Positions 1-11,163 of a DNA stretch of 64,000 nucleotides are shown here, in pieces. The DNA lies in the NCBI GenBank assembly GCA_026131555.1, contig JAMXJH010000001.1:372001-436000 (forward strand), in the 5' to 3' direction. The notes below the pieces were generated by a model. That model ran no database searches, was not told where the DNA came from, and worked only from the letters and a program-made list of their open reading frames with translations. Position numbers and translations under genes: made by a program. Source of the stretch: Aerococcaceae bacterium NML190073. Its GTDB lineage: Bacteria > Bacillota > Bacilli > Lactobacillales > Aerococcaceae. Numbering within the stretch: position 1 is the first letter of the stretch; each line of letters opens with the position of its first letter.

Positions 1-573
1 TCTTGCGTGGAATGTTGATTTCGCCACTAATTCTAACGTTTCCATACGATAGTATGCTGTAATCACATCATTCCCGATTGCTAAAGCTCCGTGATTTTCT
101 AATAACATGACATCGTGTTCCGGCAAATACGGTGTAATGGCATCGGGAACTTCCATTGTTGAAGGTACACCAAATGGCGTAATTGGTACTGATCCGATAA
201 CGATTGCACTTTCAATGAGTGAATATGTATCCAACGGAATATGTGCCAAAGCAAATCCAGTAGCAATTGGAGGATGCGCATGCACGACTGCCTTCACATC
301 GGCACGTTCTTCATAACAACGTAAATGCATCTTTATCTCACTTGAAGGACGATAACCTTCCAAGGCTTCTAAAATCTCGCCCTTCATATTCAGTTTGACT
401 AACTTCTCTGGTGTAATGAAGCTCTTGCTCATTCCTGTAGGTGTCGCCAATACCTCATCTTCACCAATTCGCACAGAAACATTTCCATCATTGGCCGCTA
501 CCCAGCCTAGCTGCCACATTTTGTGGCAAACATCACAAATTTGTTCGCGGACTAGTTGTTCATTTTTGTTCAT
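1..573 (-). CDS. Class II aldolase (L-fuculose-phosphate aldolase / ribulose-phosphate epimerase type), 3' part missing
   Basis: The product belongs to the class II aldolase/adducin family, zinc enzymes that cleave or epimerise phosphorylated sugars such as L-fuculose-1-phosphate, L-rhamnulose-1-phosphate or L-ribulose-5-phosphate. I read 191 codons before the window edge cuts the gene. Visible family motifs are AANDGNVS (residues about 22-29), TPTGMSK (about 40-46), the zinc-ligand stretch VVHAHPP (about 93-99) and LLENHGAL. The ATG follows a GGAATGGG ribosome site and a good promoter. It is divergent from a DeoR regulator that probably controls it by sugar-phosphate sensing. The exact substrate cannot be decided from sequence. 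Confidence 0.85.
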   Translation of the reverse strand, partial: MNKNEQLVREQICDVCHKMWQLGWVAANDGNVSVRIGEDEVLATPTGMSKSFITPEKLVKLNMKGEILEALEGYRPSSEIKMHLRCYEERADVKAVVHAHPPIATGFALAHIPLDTYSLIESAIVIGSVPITPFGVPSTMEVPDAITPYLPEHDVMLLENHGALAIGNDVITAYYRMETLELVAKSTFHAR

Positions 574-597
574 AATCCCATTCCTTTCTATGAATCT

Positions 598-626
598 AAT
601 ATAGCAAATGAATAAACCGCTTACAA
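598..626 (-). promoter_or_regulatory. Promoter of the class II aldolase gene
   Basis: Reading on the minus strand, TTGTAA, a 17-nt spacer and TATATT lie about 25 nt ahead of the aldolase start. The fit to the sigma-A consensus is good. The site shares a 141-nt gap with the divergent DeoR gene, where an operator is expected. Confidence 0.6.
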
Positions 627-641
627 TGGTTGGAGAATAGG

Positions 642-671
642 TTGGATATTTGCTAAATAAATTGTTATAAT
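642..671 (+). promoter_or_regulatory. Probable promoter of the DeoR-family regulator
   Basis: A perfect TATAAT at 666-671 is preceded at 18 nt by TTGGAT, a modest -35. Just downstream is the near-repeat TTTGTTCAAA / TTTATTCAAA, a possible operator that would allow autoregulation. Confidence 0.4.
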
Positions 672-714
672 ACAGTTAAATTTGTTCAAATTTATTCAAA
701 AAGGAGAGGAGTAC

Positions 715-1467
715 ATGGCTTCATTTGAACGAAAAAAGAAAATTATTGATATTTTACAAAGGCGGAAGGTTATTTCCACCAAAGAATTGGAAGCGCTAAC
801 GTTTTGCAGTACCTCCACGCTGAGAAGAGATTTAATCGAATTGGAGAAGGAAGGTATTATTATTCGCTCACACGGGGAAGTACGAATTGTTGCTGCGAAT
901 AATATTGAATATGCTTATTCTGCACGCCAAACATTAGAAATTAATGCCAAGCAAAAAATCGCTACTTTAGCTGCTGATTTTTTTACGCATAATCAGTCCA
1001 TTTTTATGGATAGTTCAACGACAGCTGCTTGTCTAATCCCTTACTTGGAGCACCTCAATGCATTGCGCGTCATTACTAACGGAATTGAAGCAGCAATTAA
1101 GTTGAATTCTTTAGATAATGTAACGCTTTTTATGGCAGGTGGCTATATTGCCAATGGAACCAATTCTGTGCTGGGAGATTTTTCGACTTCTTTTCTTGAT
1201 AATTTCCATGCCGATATTGCCGTTTTTAGTTGTCGCGGATTGGATCGTTACGGTGCTTATGAAGCTAATCATGAACAAGCAATTATTAAACAGCATATGA
1301 TTCGTAATTCAGACAAAGTAATTTTGCTAGCAGATCATACTAAATTCAACACCAGCCATTACTTCAAACTGATGAATTATAGTGCAATTGATCATTTAAT
1401 TACCGATAAATCACCTTCTTGCGCTTTTCTAGATATTGTTGGAGAGCAATGTGAAATTTTATGGTAA
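715..1467 (+). CDS. DeoR-family transcriptional regulator
   Basis: This is a 250-residue repressor of sugar catabolism genes. The N-terminal winged helix-turn-helix reads VISTKELEALTFCSTSTLRRDL (about residues 19-40, shown here as the DeoR signature region), followed by the DeoRC sugar-phosphate sensor domain with the characteristic DSSTT motif near residue 100. The ATG at 715 is chosen over upstream TTG because an AAAGGAGAGGAG ribosome site precedes it by the right distance. It is divergent from the class II aldolase, which it probably regulates. The target sugar is not evident. Confidence 0.88.
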   Translation: MASFERKKKIIDILQRRKVISTKELEALTFCSTSTLRRDLIELEKEGIIIRSHGEVRIVAANNIEYAYSARQTLEINAKQKIATLAADFFTHNQSIFMDSSTTAACLIPYLEHLNALRVITNGIEAAIKLNSLDNVTLFMAGGYIANGTNSVLGDFSTSFLDNFHADIAVFSCRGLDRYGAYEANHEQAIIKQHMIRNSDKVILLADHTKFNTSHYFKLMNYSAIDHLITDKSPSCAFLDIVGEQCEILW

Positions 1468-1481
1468 TTTATTTAACAAAT

Positions 1482-1525
1482 AACACCTCCATTAACTTCT
1501 ATGATGAGAAGTTAATGGAGGTGTT
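1482..1525 (+). terminator. Intrinsic terminator after the DeoR-family gene
   Basis: A perfect 19-bp stem with a 6-nt loop (ATGATG) is followed by GTTTACTT on the plus side. It also has an A-rich left flank, so it may work in both directions between the regulator and the convergent MazG-like gene. Confidence 0.85.
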
Positions 1526-1540
1526 TACTTAAATGATTAC

Positions 1541-1894
1541 TTAACACTCTGTTTGCTCTGAACGATTTCTCGATTGTATATAGTCCGCTAAATTAATGGC
1601 GTGATTATATTTTATAGAGGCTTGTGTATCTTTTGGGATAATTGTCTTACTCAAATCAATTTGGTTAATGGCTGCTATTGCTACCGTATAGTGAATAACA
1701 TCAACCAGTTCTTTCGCCAAATTATCCTCTAATTCTTGCTTATTTTCATGGCTGTTTCTGCCGGCACGCATATTTAATATGTCTGCCACTTCCCCTATTT
1801 CCTCAATTAATTTCATAAAAAGACCTTGTTCAGAGGCGTTCTGTGTGTAGTGTTGTAAATAGTCGGATAGCATATTCATCGATACATCTTGCAT
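1541..1894 (-). CDS. MazG-like nucleotide pyrophosphohydrolase
   Basis: This 117-residue all-alpha protein resembles the MazG-like NTP pyrophosphohydrolases, which hydrolyse nucleoside triphosphates to monophosphate and pyrophosphate for pool cleaning. The metal-binding pattern is visible as KLIEEIGEVADI (about residues 27-38) and ELVDVIHYTVAIA (about 64-76). It starts 21 nt after the CapA-like gene on the same strand, so the two are probably cotranscribed. The true substrate is unknown. Length fits single-domain MazG-like proteins. Confidence 0.75.
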   Translation of the reverse strand: MQDVSMNMLSDYLQHYTQNASEQGLFMKLIEEIGEVADILNMRAGRNSHENKQELEDNLAKELVDVIHYTVAIAAINQIDLSKTIIPKDTQASIKYNHAINLADYIQSRNRSEQTEC

Positions 1895-1915
1895 ATGCTC
1901 TCATTCCTTTCCGAG

Positions 1916-3256
1916 CTAGCGGTGTAAGTCACTTGCTTCCAGTGTCCATTGGGTTTCCAAATGGGTGAGGTAAGTGAAGTCACTTGTGAATGTCCGCATC
2001 CGCTCATAAAGTGTTTGCCACCATGTTGCTCCGTCAGGAATGGCGTACGTCGTATAGTCGGCGAGCGGCACGGTTTCGTACATTTTTTCTGCTTCGATGC
2101 CGAGCATATAGATTGGCATAAATTTCGGTGCGATTACTTGTACAGTGCCATCCGCTTGACGTTTGAATGTTACTTCGGTGATGCCCCCCTGCTTGTTGTC
2201 GGCTTCGCGTTGCCCGGACATGAAGCTGGCTTGCGAGTAAATAGCGTACGTTTGCCCATCATTGAACCACGCAATCGGCTGTAAAACATGTGGATGTCCG
2301 CCGAGAATTAAGCTAACGCCGGCATCTGCCAAGGCTTGGAACACATAGTTCTGATTCTCGTTCGGGAGCGTTTCGTATTCTTCTCCTAATTGTAACGTAA
2401 CAACAACTGCATCCACTTGTTGCTTCAAAGCGGCTACTTCTTCTAGCATGACCGGCAAATCAATCAAACTGATTAAATGTTCCTGTCCTTCCGGAATGGG
2501 CATACCGTTCGTACCGTATGAATAGGTTAGAAAGCCTAATTTAATACCATTGCGATCAATAATTCGTGGTGTTTGCTTATCTTCCCAACTTTCATAGCTT
2601 CCAACGTACATTAAACCTGCTTCCTTGAGGTTTTGGATGGAAGCTAGTGCGCCTTCTCCCCATAAATCCAAGGTGTGATTGGTCCCGTTCGACACGATAT
2701 CAATTCCCGCTTCTTTCAAATCGTCAAGAATATCTTTCGACATATTGAATTGAGGATAACCGGATACTTCGTATTGGGGATACGCCGCAGGAATCTCCAA
2801 ATTCGCAATCGTGATGTCGGCGTACTGCGTGAAAGGGGCAATTTTTGCAATCATCGGATAGAAGTCATAATCGCCGGTTGCTGGCGGTATTGCAATGCCT
2901 TCTTGTTGGAATTGTGCGACGGTCGTTTGATAAATCTCACTCTTAGGGTCTGCCATGACGCTTACCCGGTCATGAATCAGAATATCCCCAACAGAGCGCA
3001 AACGGATTTCGCCTTCAATCGGTGCATACGGTTGTTCTTGCTCACGCGCCGGCAATCCTGCCAAAACCGTTGGCAACTCCATAGGAGTAACAACTTCTTC
3101 TACTTCACTGCTCGTTGCTTCAGACGATGCAACGGCATTATTTTGTATGGTTGGGGGATTAAGCAATGAGCGAACCGCAATCCAAATGATTATAATGACA
3201 GCTACTAAACTAGCGGTCGCCAAGATAATGTGCCAACCTTTTCTTCTTGTCTTCAT
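1916..3256 (-). CDS. CapA-family protein (poly-gamma-glutamate capsule-type metallophosphatase fold), membrane anchored
   Basis: The 446-residue product has one N-terminal transmembrane segment (about residues 9-30), a Glu/Ser/Thr-rich linker, then a PGA_cap metallophosphatase-like domain outside the cell. Family signatures are GDILIHDRV (about 91-99), IANLEIPAAY, SNGTNHTLDLWG and LGGHPHVLQP. CapA/PgsA proteins take part in poly-gamma-glutamate synthesis, but no capB or capC genes are present here, so a stand-alone envelope role is as likely. A strong GAGGAGGT ribosome site precedes the ATG. It lies downstream of the rpoC terminator and upstream of the MazG-like gene. Confidence 0.8.
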   Translation of the reverse strand: MKTRRKGWHIILATASLVAVIIIIWIAVRSLLNPPTIQNNAVASSEATSSEVEEVVTPMELPTVLAGLPAREQEQPYAPIEGEIRLRSVGDILIHDRVSVMADPKSEIYQTTVAQFQQEGIAIPPATGDYDFYPMIAKIAPFTQYADITIANLEIPAAYPQYEVSGYPQFNMSKDILDDLKEAGIDIVSNGTNHTLDLWGEGALASIQNLKEAGLMYVGSYESWEDKQTPRIIDRNGIKLGFLTYSYGTNGMPIPEGQEHLISLIDLPVMLEEVAALKQQVDAVVVTLQLGEEYETLPNENQNYVFQALADAGVSLILGGHPHVLQPIAWFNDGQTYAIYSQASFMSGQREADNKQGGITEVTFKRQADGTVQVIAPKFMPIYMLGIEAEKMYETVPLADYTTYAIPDGATWWQTLYERMRTFTSDFTYLTHLETQWTLEASDLHR

Positions 3257-3317
3257 ATTATTTCTACCTCCTCATCCACGTTCATTGTATCACAGCTCCT
3301 CCACGAAAAAAATACAA

Positions 3318-3358
3318 AAACAACCCGATACCGCATAACAGCTAGTATCAGGTTGTTT
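3318..3358 (-). terminator. Intrinsic terminator of the rpoB-rpoC operon
   Basis: A 14-bp stem with one mismatch, AAACAACC(T)GATAC on the minus strand, closes a 13-nt loop and is followed by TTTTTGTATTTTTTT. It lies between the rpoC stop and the CapA-like gene. Confidence 0.85.
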
Positions 3359-3410
3359 GTCAATTCTAATTGGCTATCTACATTTCATGTGAAATTCACT
3401 TTAATGTAGA

Positions 3411-6400
3411 TTATTCGCTAATGCTGTCTTCTGTAGCAGCTTCTTCGAGTGCTACTTCCAATTCACTAGCAACATCCAAGTTTGATTTCAGTTTGCGGTA
3501 GCGAGCCATTCCCGTTCCGGCCGGAATCAGTTTCCCGATTGTAACGTTCTCTTTCAAACCAAGCAAGACGTCTTTTTTGCCACGGATTGCAGCATCGGTT
3601 AAGACGCGGGTTGTTTCTTGGAAGGATGCAGCAGAAATGAATGACTTCGTTTCCAGAGCTGCCTTGGTAATTCCTAGCAAGACCGGACGCGCTGTCGCCG
3701 GTACTTCGCCGGCTTTAATAGCTGCTGTATTCGCCGCCGTAAAGTCAGCAATATCCATCAATGCTCCCGGTAAAATATCTGTTGAAGCCGGATCCATGAC
3801 GCGAACTTTACGCAACATTTGACGAACCATTACTTCGACGTGTTTGTCGCCGATTTCTACCCCTTGTCCGCGGTAAACGGCTTGTACTTCGCGTAGCAAG
3901 TAATTTTCTACCGTAATAACATCCGTCACACGTAACAATTCTTTCGGATCAATTGAACCTTCTGTGAGAGCTTGTCCGCGTTCTACTGTTTCGCCTTCTT
4001 CAACTTTCAAGCGTGATGTGTAAGGAACATTATAGGTACGTGTATCTGTTGCACCTTTAACGGTAATGTCGCGTGAACGATCGGATTCTTTCTCCTCAAT
4101 TGATTCGACAACACCCGCTACTTCCGTAATCGTTGCTTGTCCTTTTGGATGACGCGCTTCAAAAATCTCTTGGATACGCGGCAAACCTTGGGTAATATCG
4201 CCACCGCCGGCAACCCCACCCGTGTGGAAAGTACGCATCGTTAACTGTGTACCCGGTTCTCCGATAGATTGCGCTGCGATTGTTCCGACTGCTTCTCCGA
4301 CTTCTACTTCAGAGCCGGTTGCTAAGTTGCGACCGTAACAGTGTTTACATACTCCATGTTTCGTATCGCACGTAAAGACTGAACGAATGGTTACAGATTC
4401 GATACCTGCTGCAACGATTGCGTCCGCAACATCCTCTGTAATTAATTGGTTCGCACCGATAATCACTTCGCCTGTTTCAGGGTGACGAACGGTTTTGCGT
4501 GTATAACGACCGATGAGACGTTCTTCTAACGATTCGATGACACTGTTTCCATCCATAATTGCTTGTACTTCGACACCGCGGTCTGTATGGCAATCGTCTT
4601 CACGGACAATGACATCTTGTGCCACGTCAACCAAACGGCGTGTCAAGTATCCTGAGTCGGCTGTCTTCAAGGCCGTATCGGTCATCCCTTTACGAGCACC
4701 GTGCGTCGAGATAAACATTTCGAGAACGGATAAACCTTCACGGAAGTTAGATGTAATCGGCAACTCAATAATTTTACCGCTCGGAGCCGCCATGTTACCA
4801 CGCATACCCGCCAACTGCGTAAAGTTGGAGATGTTACCACGGGCTCCGGAATCAGACATCATCGCAATTGGGTTCAAGCGCGGCAATGCTTTTTTCAAGT
4901 CTTCTTGAATCGCATCTTTGGCTCTTTCCCATGTACGAATCACGTTCTCATAGCGTTCTTTTTCAGTCATGAATCCACGACGGTATAGTTTCATAATGTC
5001 ATCGACACGTTTATGCGCTTTTTCCAAAATTTCAGCCTTTGATTCGAGGGTCAACACATCGGCAACCCCTACTGTGATACCGGCGCGTGTAGAGTATTTA
5101 TAACCTAAGTTCTTCATTCTGTCCAACATGACAGATGTTTCTGTAATACGGAATTTTTTGAAGACTTGTGCAATAATTTTTCCTAAGTCTTTTTTCTTGA
5201 ACGGTGGAACAAGTTCCATTTCGGCGATTGCTTCTTGGACGTTTTGTCCCGGTTCTAAGAAGTACTTGTCCGGTGTTTTCTCCGTTAAGTTCTCTGTTGT
5301 TGGTTCGTTCAAGTATGGGAATTCAACCGGCATTATTTCGTTGAATAATAATTTACCTACTGTTGTCACCATGAGGCGCTCTTTTTGCCAGTCGGTAAAT
5401 GGTTTGCCCGATAGGGCTTTCGCCGGAATTGCCACACGCGTATGTAAGTGCGCATAACCGCTTTGGTAAGCAATCTCTGCTTCTGATACGCTGCTGACTA
5501 CTAAGCCTTCGCCGATTCTGCCTGCTTCTTCAAGTGTTAGGTAATAGTTTCCTAGGACCATGTCTTGAGATGGCGTTACGACCGGCTTGCCGTCTTTCGG
5601 GTTCAAAATGTTTTGCGCTGCAAGCATCAACAAACGCGCTTCTGCTTGCGCTTCTTCTGACAGTGGTACGTGTACTGCCATTTGGTCTCCGTCGAAGTCG
5701 GCGTTATAGGCTTCACAGACTAATGGATGCAAGCGAATTGCACGACCTTCCACTAATGTTGGCTCGAACGCTTGAATTCCTAAACGGTGAAGCGTCGGTG
5801 CTCGGTTTAAGAGTACTGGATGCTCTCTAATGACTTCTTCGATGACTGGCCAAACAGCCGGATCTTGCGTTTCAATCATCTTTTTGGCATTTTTGATGTT
5901 GCCGGCAATTTCACGCTCAACTAATTCTTTCATCACGAATGGTTTGAATAATTCAATTGCCATTTCTTTCGGCAGACCACATTGGTACATCTTCAAGTTC
6001 GGTCCGACAACGATAACGGAACGTCCTGAGTAGTCAACACGTTTTCCGAGTAGGTTTTGGCGGAAGCGTCCTTGCTTACCTTTCAACATGTGTGAGAGTG
6101 ATTTCAATGGGCGGTTACCCGGTCCTGTTACTGCTCGACCGCGACGTCCATTATCAATCAACGCGTCTACTGCTTCTTGCAACATACGTTTCTCGTTTTG
6201 GACGATGATATTCGGCGCACCAAGTTCTAATAAGCGTTTCAAACGATTATTACGGTTGATGACACGACGGTATAAGTCGTTCAAGTCGCTCGTTGCAAAA
6301 CGTCCACCTTCTAATTGAACCATCGGACGAATATCCGGTGGAATAACCGGTAGAACATCTAGCACCATCCAAGAAGGTTTGTTACCTGACAAGCGGAATG

Positions 6401-7043
6401 CATCCAAAATATCCAAACGACGAATCGCGCGAGTACGTTTCTGTCCGGTTGCTGTTTTGAGAACTTCTTTGAGTTCGGCACATTCTTTCTCTAAGTCAAC
6501 GGCATCCAGTAATTCTTTGATAGCTTCCGCACCCATTTTGGCGTAGAAACGATTGCCGTATTCGCGTTTCTTCTCACGATATTCCATTTCAGTCAACAAT
6601 GATTTCGGCTCTAGTGGTGTATCGCCGGCATCAATGACAATATAAGAGGCAAAATAAATTACTTCTTCTAACAAGCGTGGGCTCATATCCAATACGAGTC
6701 CCATACGGCTTGGAATTCCTTTGAAGTACCATACATGTGTGACAGGAGCTGCCAATTCAATGTGTCCCATACGTTCACGGCGAACTTTCGCTCGCGTTAC
6801 TTCCACACCACAGCGGTCGCAGACACGCCCTTTATAGCGAACACGTTTGAGTTTCCCACAGCTACATTCCCAATCTTTTGTAGGTCCAAATATTTTTTCA
6901 CAGAACAATCCGTCTTTTTCTGGTTTGAGTGTACGGTAGTTAATGGTTTCCGGCTTCTTAACTTCTCCGTATGACCAGCTACGAATTTTCTCGGAGGATG
7001 CTAAGCCAATTTGCATGGCTTCAAAATTATTTACATCGATCAA
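3411..7043 (-). CDS. rpoC: DNA-directed RNA polymerase subunit beta'
   Basis: The beta' subunit forms half of the catalytic cleft of RNA polymerase. The 1210-residue length matches Firmicutes RpoC. The N-terminal zinc ribbon is visible as [20 protein letters not shown] (about residues 60-79), the catalytic magnesium motif as [12 protein letters not shown] (about 448-459), and the second zinc site as [16 protein letters not shown]. The start is a TTG, selected because GGAGG lies nine bases upstream and the protein begins with the conserved [15 protein letters not shown]. It sits 113 nt downstream of rpoB in one operon. Confidence 0.98.
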   Translation of the reverse strand: MIDVNNFEAMQIGLASSEKIRSWSYGEVKKPETINYRTLKPEKDGLFCEKIFGPTKDWECSCGKLKRVRYKGRVCDRCGVEVTRAKVRRERMGHIELAAPVTHVWYFKGIPSRMGLVLDMSPRLLEEVIYFASYIVIDAGDTPLEPKSLLTEMEYREKKREYGNRFYAKMGAEAIKELLDAVDLEKECAELKEVLKTATGQKRTRAIRRLDILDAFRLSGNKPSWMVLDVLPVIPPDIRPMVQLEGGRFATSDLNDLYRRVINRNNRLKRLLELGAPNIIVQNEKRMLQEAVDALIDNGRRGRAVTGPGNRPLKSLSHMLKGKQGRFRQNLLGKRVDYSGRSVIVVGPNLKMYQCGLPKEMAIELFKPFVMKELVEREIAGNIKNAKKMIETQDPAVWPVIEEVIREHPVLLNRAPTLHRLGIQAFEPTLVEGRAIRLHPLVCEAYNADFDGDQMAVHVPLSEEAQAEARLLMLAAQNILNPKDGKPVVTPSQDMVLGNYYLTLEEAGRIGEGLVVSSVSEAEIAYQSGYAHLHTRVAIPAKALSGKPFTDWQKERLMVTTVGKLLFNEIMPVEFPYLNEPTTENLTEKTPDKYFLEPGQNVQEAIAEMELVPPFKKKDLGKIIAQVFKKFRITETSVMLDRMKNLGYKYSTRAGITVGVADVLTLESKAEILEKAHKRVDDIMKLYRRGFMTEKERYENVIRTWERAKDAIQEDLKKALPRLNPIAMMSDSGARGNISNFTQLAGMRGNMAAPSGKIIELPITSNFREGLSVLEMFISTHGARKGMTDTALKTADSGYLTRRLVDVAQDVIVREDDCHTDRGVEVQAIMDGNSVIESLEERLIGRYTRKTVRHPETGEVIIGANQLITEDVADAIVAAGIESVTIRSVFTCDTKHGVCKHCYGRNLATGSEVEVGEAVGTIAAQSIGEPGTQLTMRTFHTGGVAGGGDITQGLPRIQEIFEARHPKGQATITEVAGVVESIEEKESDRSRDITVKGATDTRTYNVPYTSRLKVEEGETVERGQALTEGSIDPKELLRVTDVITVENYLLREVQAVYRGQGVEIGDKHVEVMVRQMLRKVRVMDPASTDILPGALMDIADFTAANTAAIKAGEVPATARPVLLGITKAALETKSFISAASFQETTRVLTDAAIRGKKDVLLGLKENVTIGKLIPAGTGMARYRKLKSNLDVASELEVALEEAATEDSISE

Positions 7044-7156
7044 CGGGGCCTACCTCCTTCATTTTTATTGTGGAGTGCCTTTTCTCCTTTGGCTCCAGGC
7101 ATTTAATTATTCATACTTGCTCAGCCGCTATCCGACTGAGCAGCGGCATGTTTTGG

Positions 7157-10100
7157 TTAAAATTCATCTAAGTCGATGAGGTCTTCGCTTTCTTCTTCTG
7201 TTTCGTCCAATTCATCTGCTTCTGCTTCGGTAAATTCAAATTCATCTGCTTCGCCATCCAGTTCTTCTTCGTTGCGGCGTTGCAATGCAAGTTGTTGCTC
7301 GCGGAATTTGTCCAAGGCATTGAAGTTGACTACATCATCTTCATCTTCATCATCACGTAGTTCGACTTCTTGATCATTTTCATCGAGGACTTTCAAATCC
7401 AAACCAAGTGCTTGCAATTCTTTCACAAGGACGCGGAATGATTCCGGCACGCCCGGTCTTGGAATTGGTTGCCCTTTAACGATGGCTTCGTATGTTTTGA
7501 CACGTCCGACTACATCATCGGATTTGTACGTCAAGATTTCTTGTAAGGTATAGGCTGCACCGTATGCTTCCAACGCCCAAACCTCCATCTCACCGAAACG
7601 TTGTCCACCGAATTGAGCTTTACCACCCAATGGTTGTTGCGTTACCAATGAGTATGGGCCTGTCGAACGAGCATGTAATTTGTCGTCAACCATGTGGGCT
7701 AACTTGATCATATACATAACGCCGACTGACACTTTGCGATCGAACGGTTCCCCAGTTCTTCCGTCGTACAGAATTGTCTTCGCATCGGCTTCCATGCCGG
7801 CTTCTTTGACAGTTTCCCAGACGTCTTCTTCCGATGCCCCGTCAAATACAGGCGTAGCTATCTTGATGCCCATGTTACGAGCTGCCATTCCTAAGTGAAG
7901 TTCCAATACTTGTCCGATGTTCATCCGTGATGGTACCCCTAATGGGTTCAACATAATGTCAATCGGTGTGCCATCCGGCATGAATGGCATGTCTTCTTCC
8001 GGCATAATCAAGGATACGACACCCTTGTTTCCGTGACGTCCTGCCATCTTGTCCCCTTCGTTAATTTTACGTTTTTGGACAATGTAGACACGAACTAATT
8101 TGTTGACACCCGGCGCCAATTCGTCACCTGCTTCGCGTGTGAAGACTTTGACATCATGGACGATTCCTCCGCCACCGTGCGGTACACGCAATGACGTGTC
8201 GCGGACTTCGCGCGCTTTTTCACCGAAGATGGCGTGCAATAGACGCTCTTCAGCCGATAGTTCGGTTACACCCTTCGGTGTGACTTTCCCTACCAAAATA
8301 TCGCCGTCTTTCACTTCCGCACCGATACAGATAATGCCGTCTTTATCTAAGTATTTCAATGCGTCTTCCCCGACGTTTGGAATTTCACGTGTGATTTCTT
8401 CAGGTCCTAACTTCGTATCGCGAGACTCGGATTCGTATTCTTCAATGTGAATAGATGTATAGACATCATCTTTCACAAGGCGTTCTGACATGATAACGGC
8501 ATCTTCATAGTTATAGCCATCCCAAGTCATGAAGGCGACTAACGGGTTCTGCCCTAGAGCCATTTCCCCATTTTCCATTGATGAGCCGTCTGCCAAAATT
8601 TCATTGACATCAACTTGTTCGCCGACTTTAACAATCGGACGCTGGTTATAACATGTTCCTGAGTTTGAACGCGCAAATTTCGTTAGGCGATATTCATCTA
8701 CCGAGCCGTCTGCCAAGCGCACTTTAATACGATTTGCATCGACATAAGTAACTTCTCCGGCGCGCTTACAAATCAAAGCAGCACCTGAGTCGTGAGCAGC
8801 TTTGTATTCCATTCCCGTTCCAATCAATGGTGCTTTCGGGCTGATTAAAGGAACCGCTTGACGTTGCATGTTCGCTCCCATCAACGCACGGTTTGAGTCG
8901 TCGTTTTCTAAGAACGGAATGCTTGCTGTCGCAACGGCGACTACTTGCTTCGGTGATACGTCCATGTAATCTACTTGATCGGTGCTTACTTCAATGTTCT
9001 CAGAAATATAGCGCGCCATTACATGGTCGTTCACAAATGTACCATCCGCTCTCAATGGAGAGTTTGCTTGTGCTACTACGTATAAATCTTCCTCATCTGC
9101 TGATAAGTAATGAATTTCGTCTGTTACACGACGTGTTGCCTTATCAACTTTACGATATGGCGTTTCGATAAAGCCGTATTTGTTGATTTTGGCATAGGTT
9201 GATAAACTGTTGATCAATCCAATGTTTGGTCCTTCTGGTGTTTCAATCGGACACATACGCCCATAGTGTGAGTAGTGAACGTCACGCACTTCATAGCCGG
9301 CACGGTCACGCGTCAAACCACCTGGCCCCAAGGCAGATAAACGACGCTTATGTGTCAACTCGCCTAACGGGTTCGTTTGGTCCATGAATTGTGATAATTG
9401 AGATGAACCGAAGAACTCTTTAACGGCAGCTACTACCGGACGAATATTGATTAATTGTTGAGGTGTTATAGTTGATAAGTCTTGCAAGGACATCCGTTCA
9501 CGGACGACACGTTCCATACGAGATAAACCGATACGGAACTGGTTTTGTAACAATTCGCCGACAGCACGGATACGACGATTACCTAAATGGTCAATGTCAT
9601 CTGTTGTGCCTAAACCTTCTTCTAACAATAAATAATAGTTAATCGACGCAATAATATCCGCCGGTGTTAAACTTTTCACGCCTTCAACATTTCCATTGCC
9701 AATAATGTGTAGGATTTGCTCCGGATTACGTGGTGAGTAAACTTTCACAACCTGTAGCGCAATGCTCTTGGCTACTACCGCATCAGCTGACGGTTCCAAC
9801 ACAACGGTGTTCAAGCCGGCATCTAAGTAAGGCGCCAACTTTTCCATCTTGTCAGTCGTTAATTCAGTGCCTTCCGCAAAAATAATCTCGCCTGTTTCAG
9901 GGTCTGCCAATGTCTCAGCTAATGTCAAACCAACTAGACGTGTCTTCAAATCCAACTTCTTGTTGATTTTGTAACGGCCAACCGGTGCTAAATCATAGCG
10001 ACGTGGGTCGAAGAAACGAGCAGTCAATAAATTACGAGAGCTTTCCGCTGTTTTCGGTTCGCCCGGACGCAGACGCTCATAAATATCTTTCAAAGCTTCT

Positions 10101-10801
10101 TCCGTACGCGTATCGGTCACATTCTTATGAATATCCTTCTCAATCGTCAAGTCCAACAATTCAGACTGACCAAAAATATCATAAATCTCACTGTCAGAAC
10201 CAAAACCTAATGCACGAACTAAAACCGTTAGCGGAATTTTTCGCGTACGATCGATACGCACATAAGCAATCCCTTTAGCATCCGTTTCAAACTCTAACCA
10301 AGCGCCGCGGTTTGGAATCACCGTTGAAGTAAAACTGTGACGCGCTTTTTTGTCGACTTTGCCATGGAAATAAACACCCGGTGAACGTACTAATTGCGAA
10401 ACGATAACGCGCTCCGCACCGTTGATAACGAATGTTCCCATCTCCGTCATGATTGGGAAATCACCGAAGAACACTTCTTGTTCCTTAACTTCTCCCGTTT
10501 CCTTATTCAATAAACGTAATGTTACATAAATTGGACGCGAATAATTGGCATCGTGGCTACGCGCTTCATCTACGGTATACTTAGGCTCTTTGAAGCCGTA
10601 TCCTACAAAGTGCAACTCCAATTTCTCTGCGTGGTCAACAATCGGTGAAATATCTTCAAACATCACCTTCAAGCCTTCATCAATAAACCATTGATATGAG
10701 TCCGTTTGAATCTCAATCAAGTTCGGCAATTCCAGTACCTCGTCGATACGAGCATAGCTGCGACGCGTTGCTTTTTTGCCGTAATTAACAATATGACTCA
10801 C
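7157..10801 (-). CDS. rpoB: DNA-directed RNA polymerase subunit beta
   Basis: The beta subunit is the target of rifampicin. The 1214-residue protein starts [11 protein letters not shown] chose the GTG at 10801 rather than the GTG nine bases upstream because GAGGGG is then correctly spaced. The rifampicin region is visible as [20 protein letters not shown] with the usual Firmicutes residues and conserved [12 protein letters not shown], so no resistance change is seen. The C-terminus is a long acidic tail rich in Glu and Asp (about the last 50 residues). It is the first gene of the rpoBC operon; rplJL are not adjacent, unlike in many Firmicutes. Confidence 0.98.
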   Translation of the reverse strand: MSHIVNYGKKATRRSYARIDEVLELPNLIEIQTDSYQWFIDEGLKVMFEDISPIVDHAEKLELHFVGYGFKEPKYTVDEARSHDANYSRPIYVTLRLLNKETGEVKEQEVFFGDFPIMTEMGTFVINGAERVIVSQLVRSPGVYFHGKVDKKARHSFTSTVIPNRGAWLEFETDAKGIAYVRIDRTRKIPLTVLVRALGFGSDSEIYDIFGQSELLDLTIEKDIHKNVTDTRTEEALKDIYERLRPGEPKTAESSRNLLTARFFDPRRYDLAPVGRYKINKKLDLKTRLVGLTLAETLADPETGEIIFAEGTELTTDKMEKLAPYLDAGLNTVVLEPSADAVVAKSIALQVVKVYSPRNPEQILHIIGNGNVEGVKSLTPADIIASINYYLLLEEGLGTTDDIDHLGNRRIRAVGELLQNQFRIGLSRMERVVRERMSLQDLSTITPQQLINIRPVVAAVKEFFGSSQLSQFMDQTNPLGELTHKRRLSALGPGGLTRDRAGYEVRDVHYSHYGRMCPIETPEGPNIGLINSLSTYAKINKYGFIETPYRKVDKATRRVTDEIHYLSADEEDLYVVAQANSPLRADGTFVNDHVMARYISENIEVSTDQVDYMDVSPKQVVAVATASIPFLENDDSNRALMGANMQRQAVPLISPKAPLIGTGMEYKAAHDSGAALICKRAGEVTYVDANRIKVRLADGSVDEYRLTKFARSNSGTCYNQRPIVKVGEQVDVNEILADGSSMENGEMALGQNPLVAFMTWDGYNYEDAVIMSERLVKDDVYTSIHIEEYESESRDTKLGPEEITREIPNVGEDALKYLDKDGIICIGAEVKDGDILVGKVTPKGVTELSAEERLLHAIFGEKAREVRDTSLRVPHGGGGIVHDVKVFTREAGDELAPGVNKLVRVYIVQKRKINEGDKMAGRHGNKGVVSLIMPEEDMPFMPDGTPIDIMLNPLGVPSRMNIGQVLELHLGMAARNMGIKIATPVFDGASEEDVWETVKEAGMEADAKTILYDGRTGEPFDRKVSVGVMYMIKLAHMVDDKLHARSTGPYSLVTQQPLGGKAQFGGQRFGEMEVWALEAYGAAYTLQEILTYKSDDVVGRVKTYEAIVKGQPIPRPGVPESFRVLVKELQALGLDLKVLDENDQEVELRDDEDEDDVVNFNALDKFREQQLALQRRNEEELDGEADEFEFTEAEADELDETEEESEDLIDLDEF

Positions 10802-10903
10802 TCTCTTCACCCCTCTTAAATATAAATCCAGAATAGAATTTTACAATTTCATTTCTTTTGTTAAAAAAAGATTTCAACACAAGGAAGCCATCGATTTTTG
10901 AGC

Positions 10904-10947
10904 AAAAAAAAGGCAAAAGATTCGGTATTCATTATCCTATCTTTTGC
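10904..10947 (-). promoter_or_regulatory. Terminator-like hairpin in the rpoB leader (putative attenuator)
   Basis: On the minus strand a 9-bp stem GCAAAAGAT / ATCTTTTGC with a 17-nt loop is followed by C and eight Ts. It lies between the rpoB promoter and the rpoB start, inside the predicted leader. No gene is upstream for it to terminate, so attenuation of rpoBC is the natural reading. Confidence 0.55.
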
Positions 10948-11023
10948 GTTTCTCGTAATAATTCCGGATTGGACAATATTTCAATCCGCAATTTATGTAA
11001 CATTTCTACTCTTTGCTCGTAAC

Positions 11024-11052
11024 ATTATACAGTTACTGTGTTCTGTTGTCAA
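11024..11052 (-). promoter_or_regulatory. Consensus promoter of rpoB-rpoC
   Basis: TTGACA, a 17-nt spacer and TATAAT on the minus strand match the housekeeping consensus exactly. The predicted leader to the rpoB start is about 215 nt. The 353-nt gap between rpoB and the protease gene contains this promoter, the leader hairpin and the protease terminator. Confidence 0.85.
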
Positions 11053-11116
11053 CTGTTTTCCTAAGGAAAATGCCTCTAATTTCAAGGTTTTCTAAGTTGT
11101 TAATCCGTTGATGCAA

Positions 11117-11149
11117 AAACAAGGTCAGGAACAATTCCTGACCTTGTTT
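11117..11149 (-). terminator. Intrinsic terminator of the first S8 protease gene
   Basis: A perfect 15-bp stem (AAACAAGGTCAGGAA) with a tiny loop is followed by TTTTT on the minus strand, directly after the protease stop. Confidence 0.85.
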
Positions 11150-11163
11150 GCATACCGATTATC

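Noticed and set aside
9330-9420. A rifampicin-resistance change in rpoB
   Set aside because: The region keeps the residues seen in wild-type Firmicutes, including the conserved [12 protein letters not shown]; the differences from E. coli are lineage-typical.
10898-11095. A 65-codon plus-strand frame upstream of rpoB
   Set aside because: It overlaps the rpoB promoter and leader hairpin, has no ribosome site and a composition like non-coding DNA.
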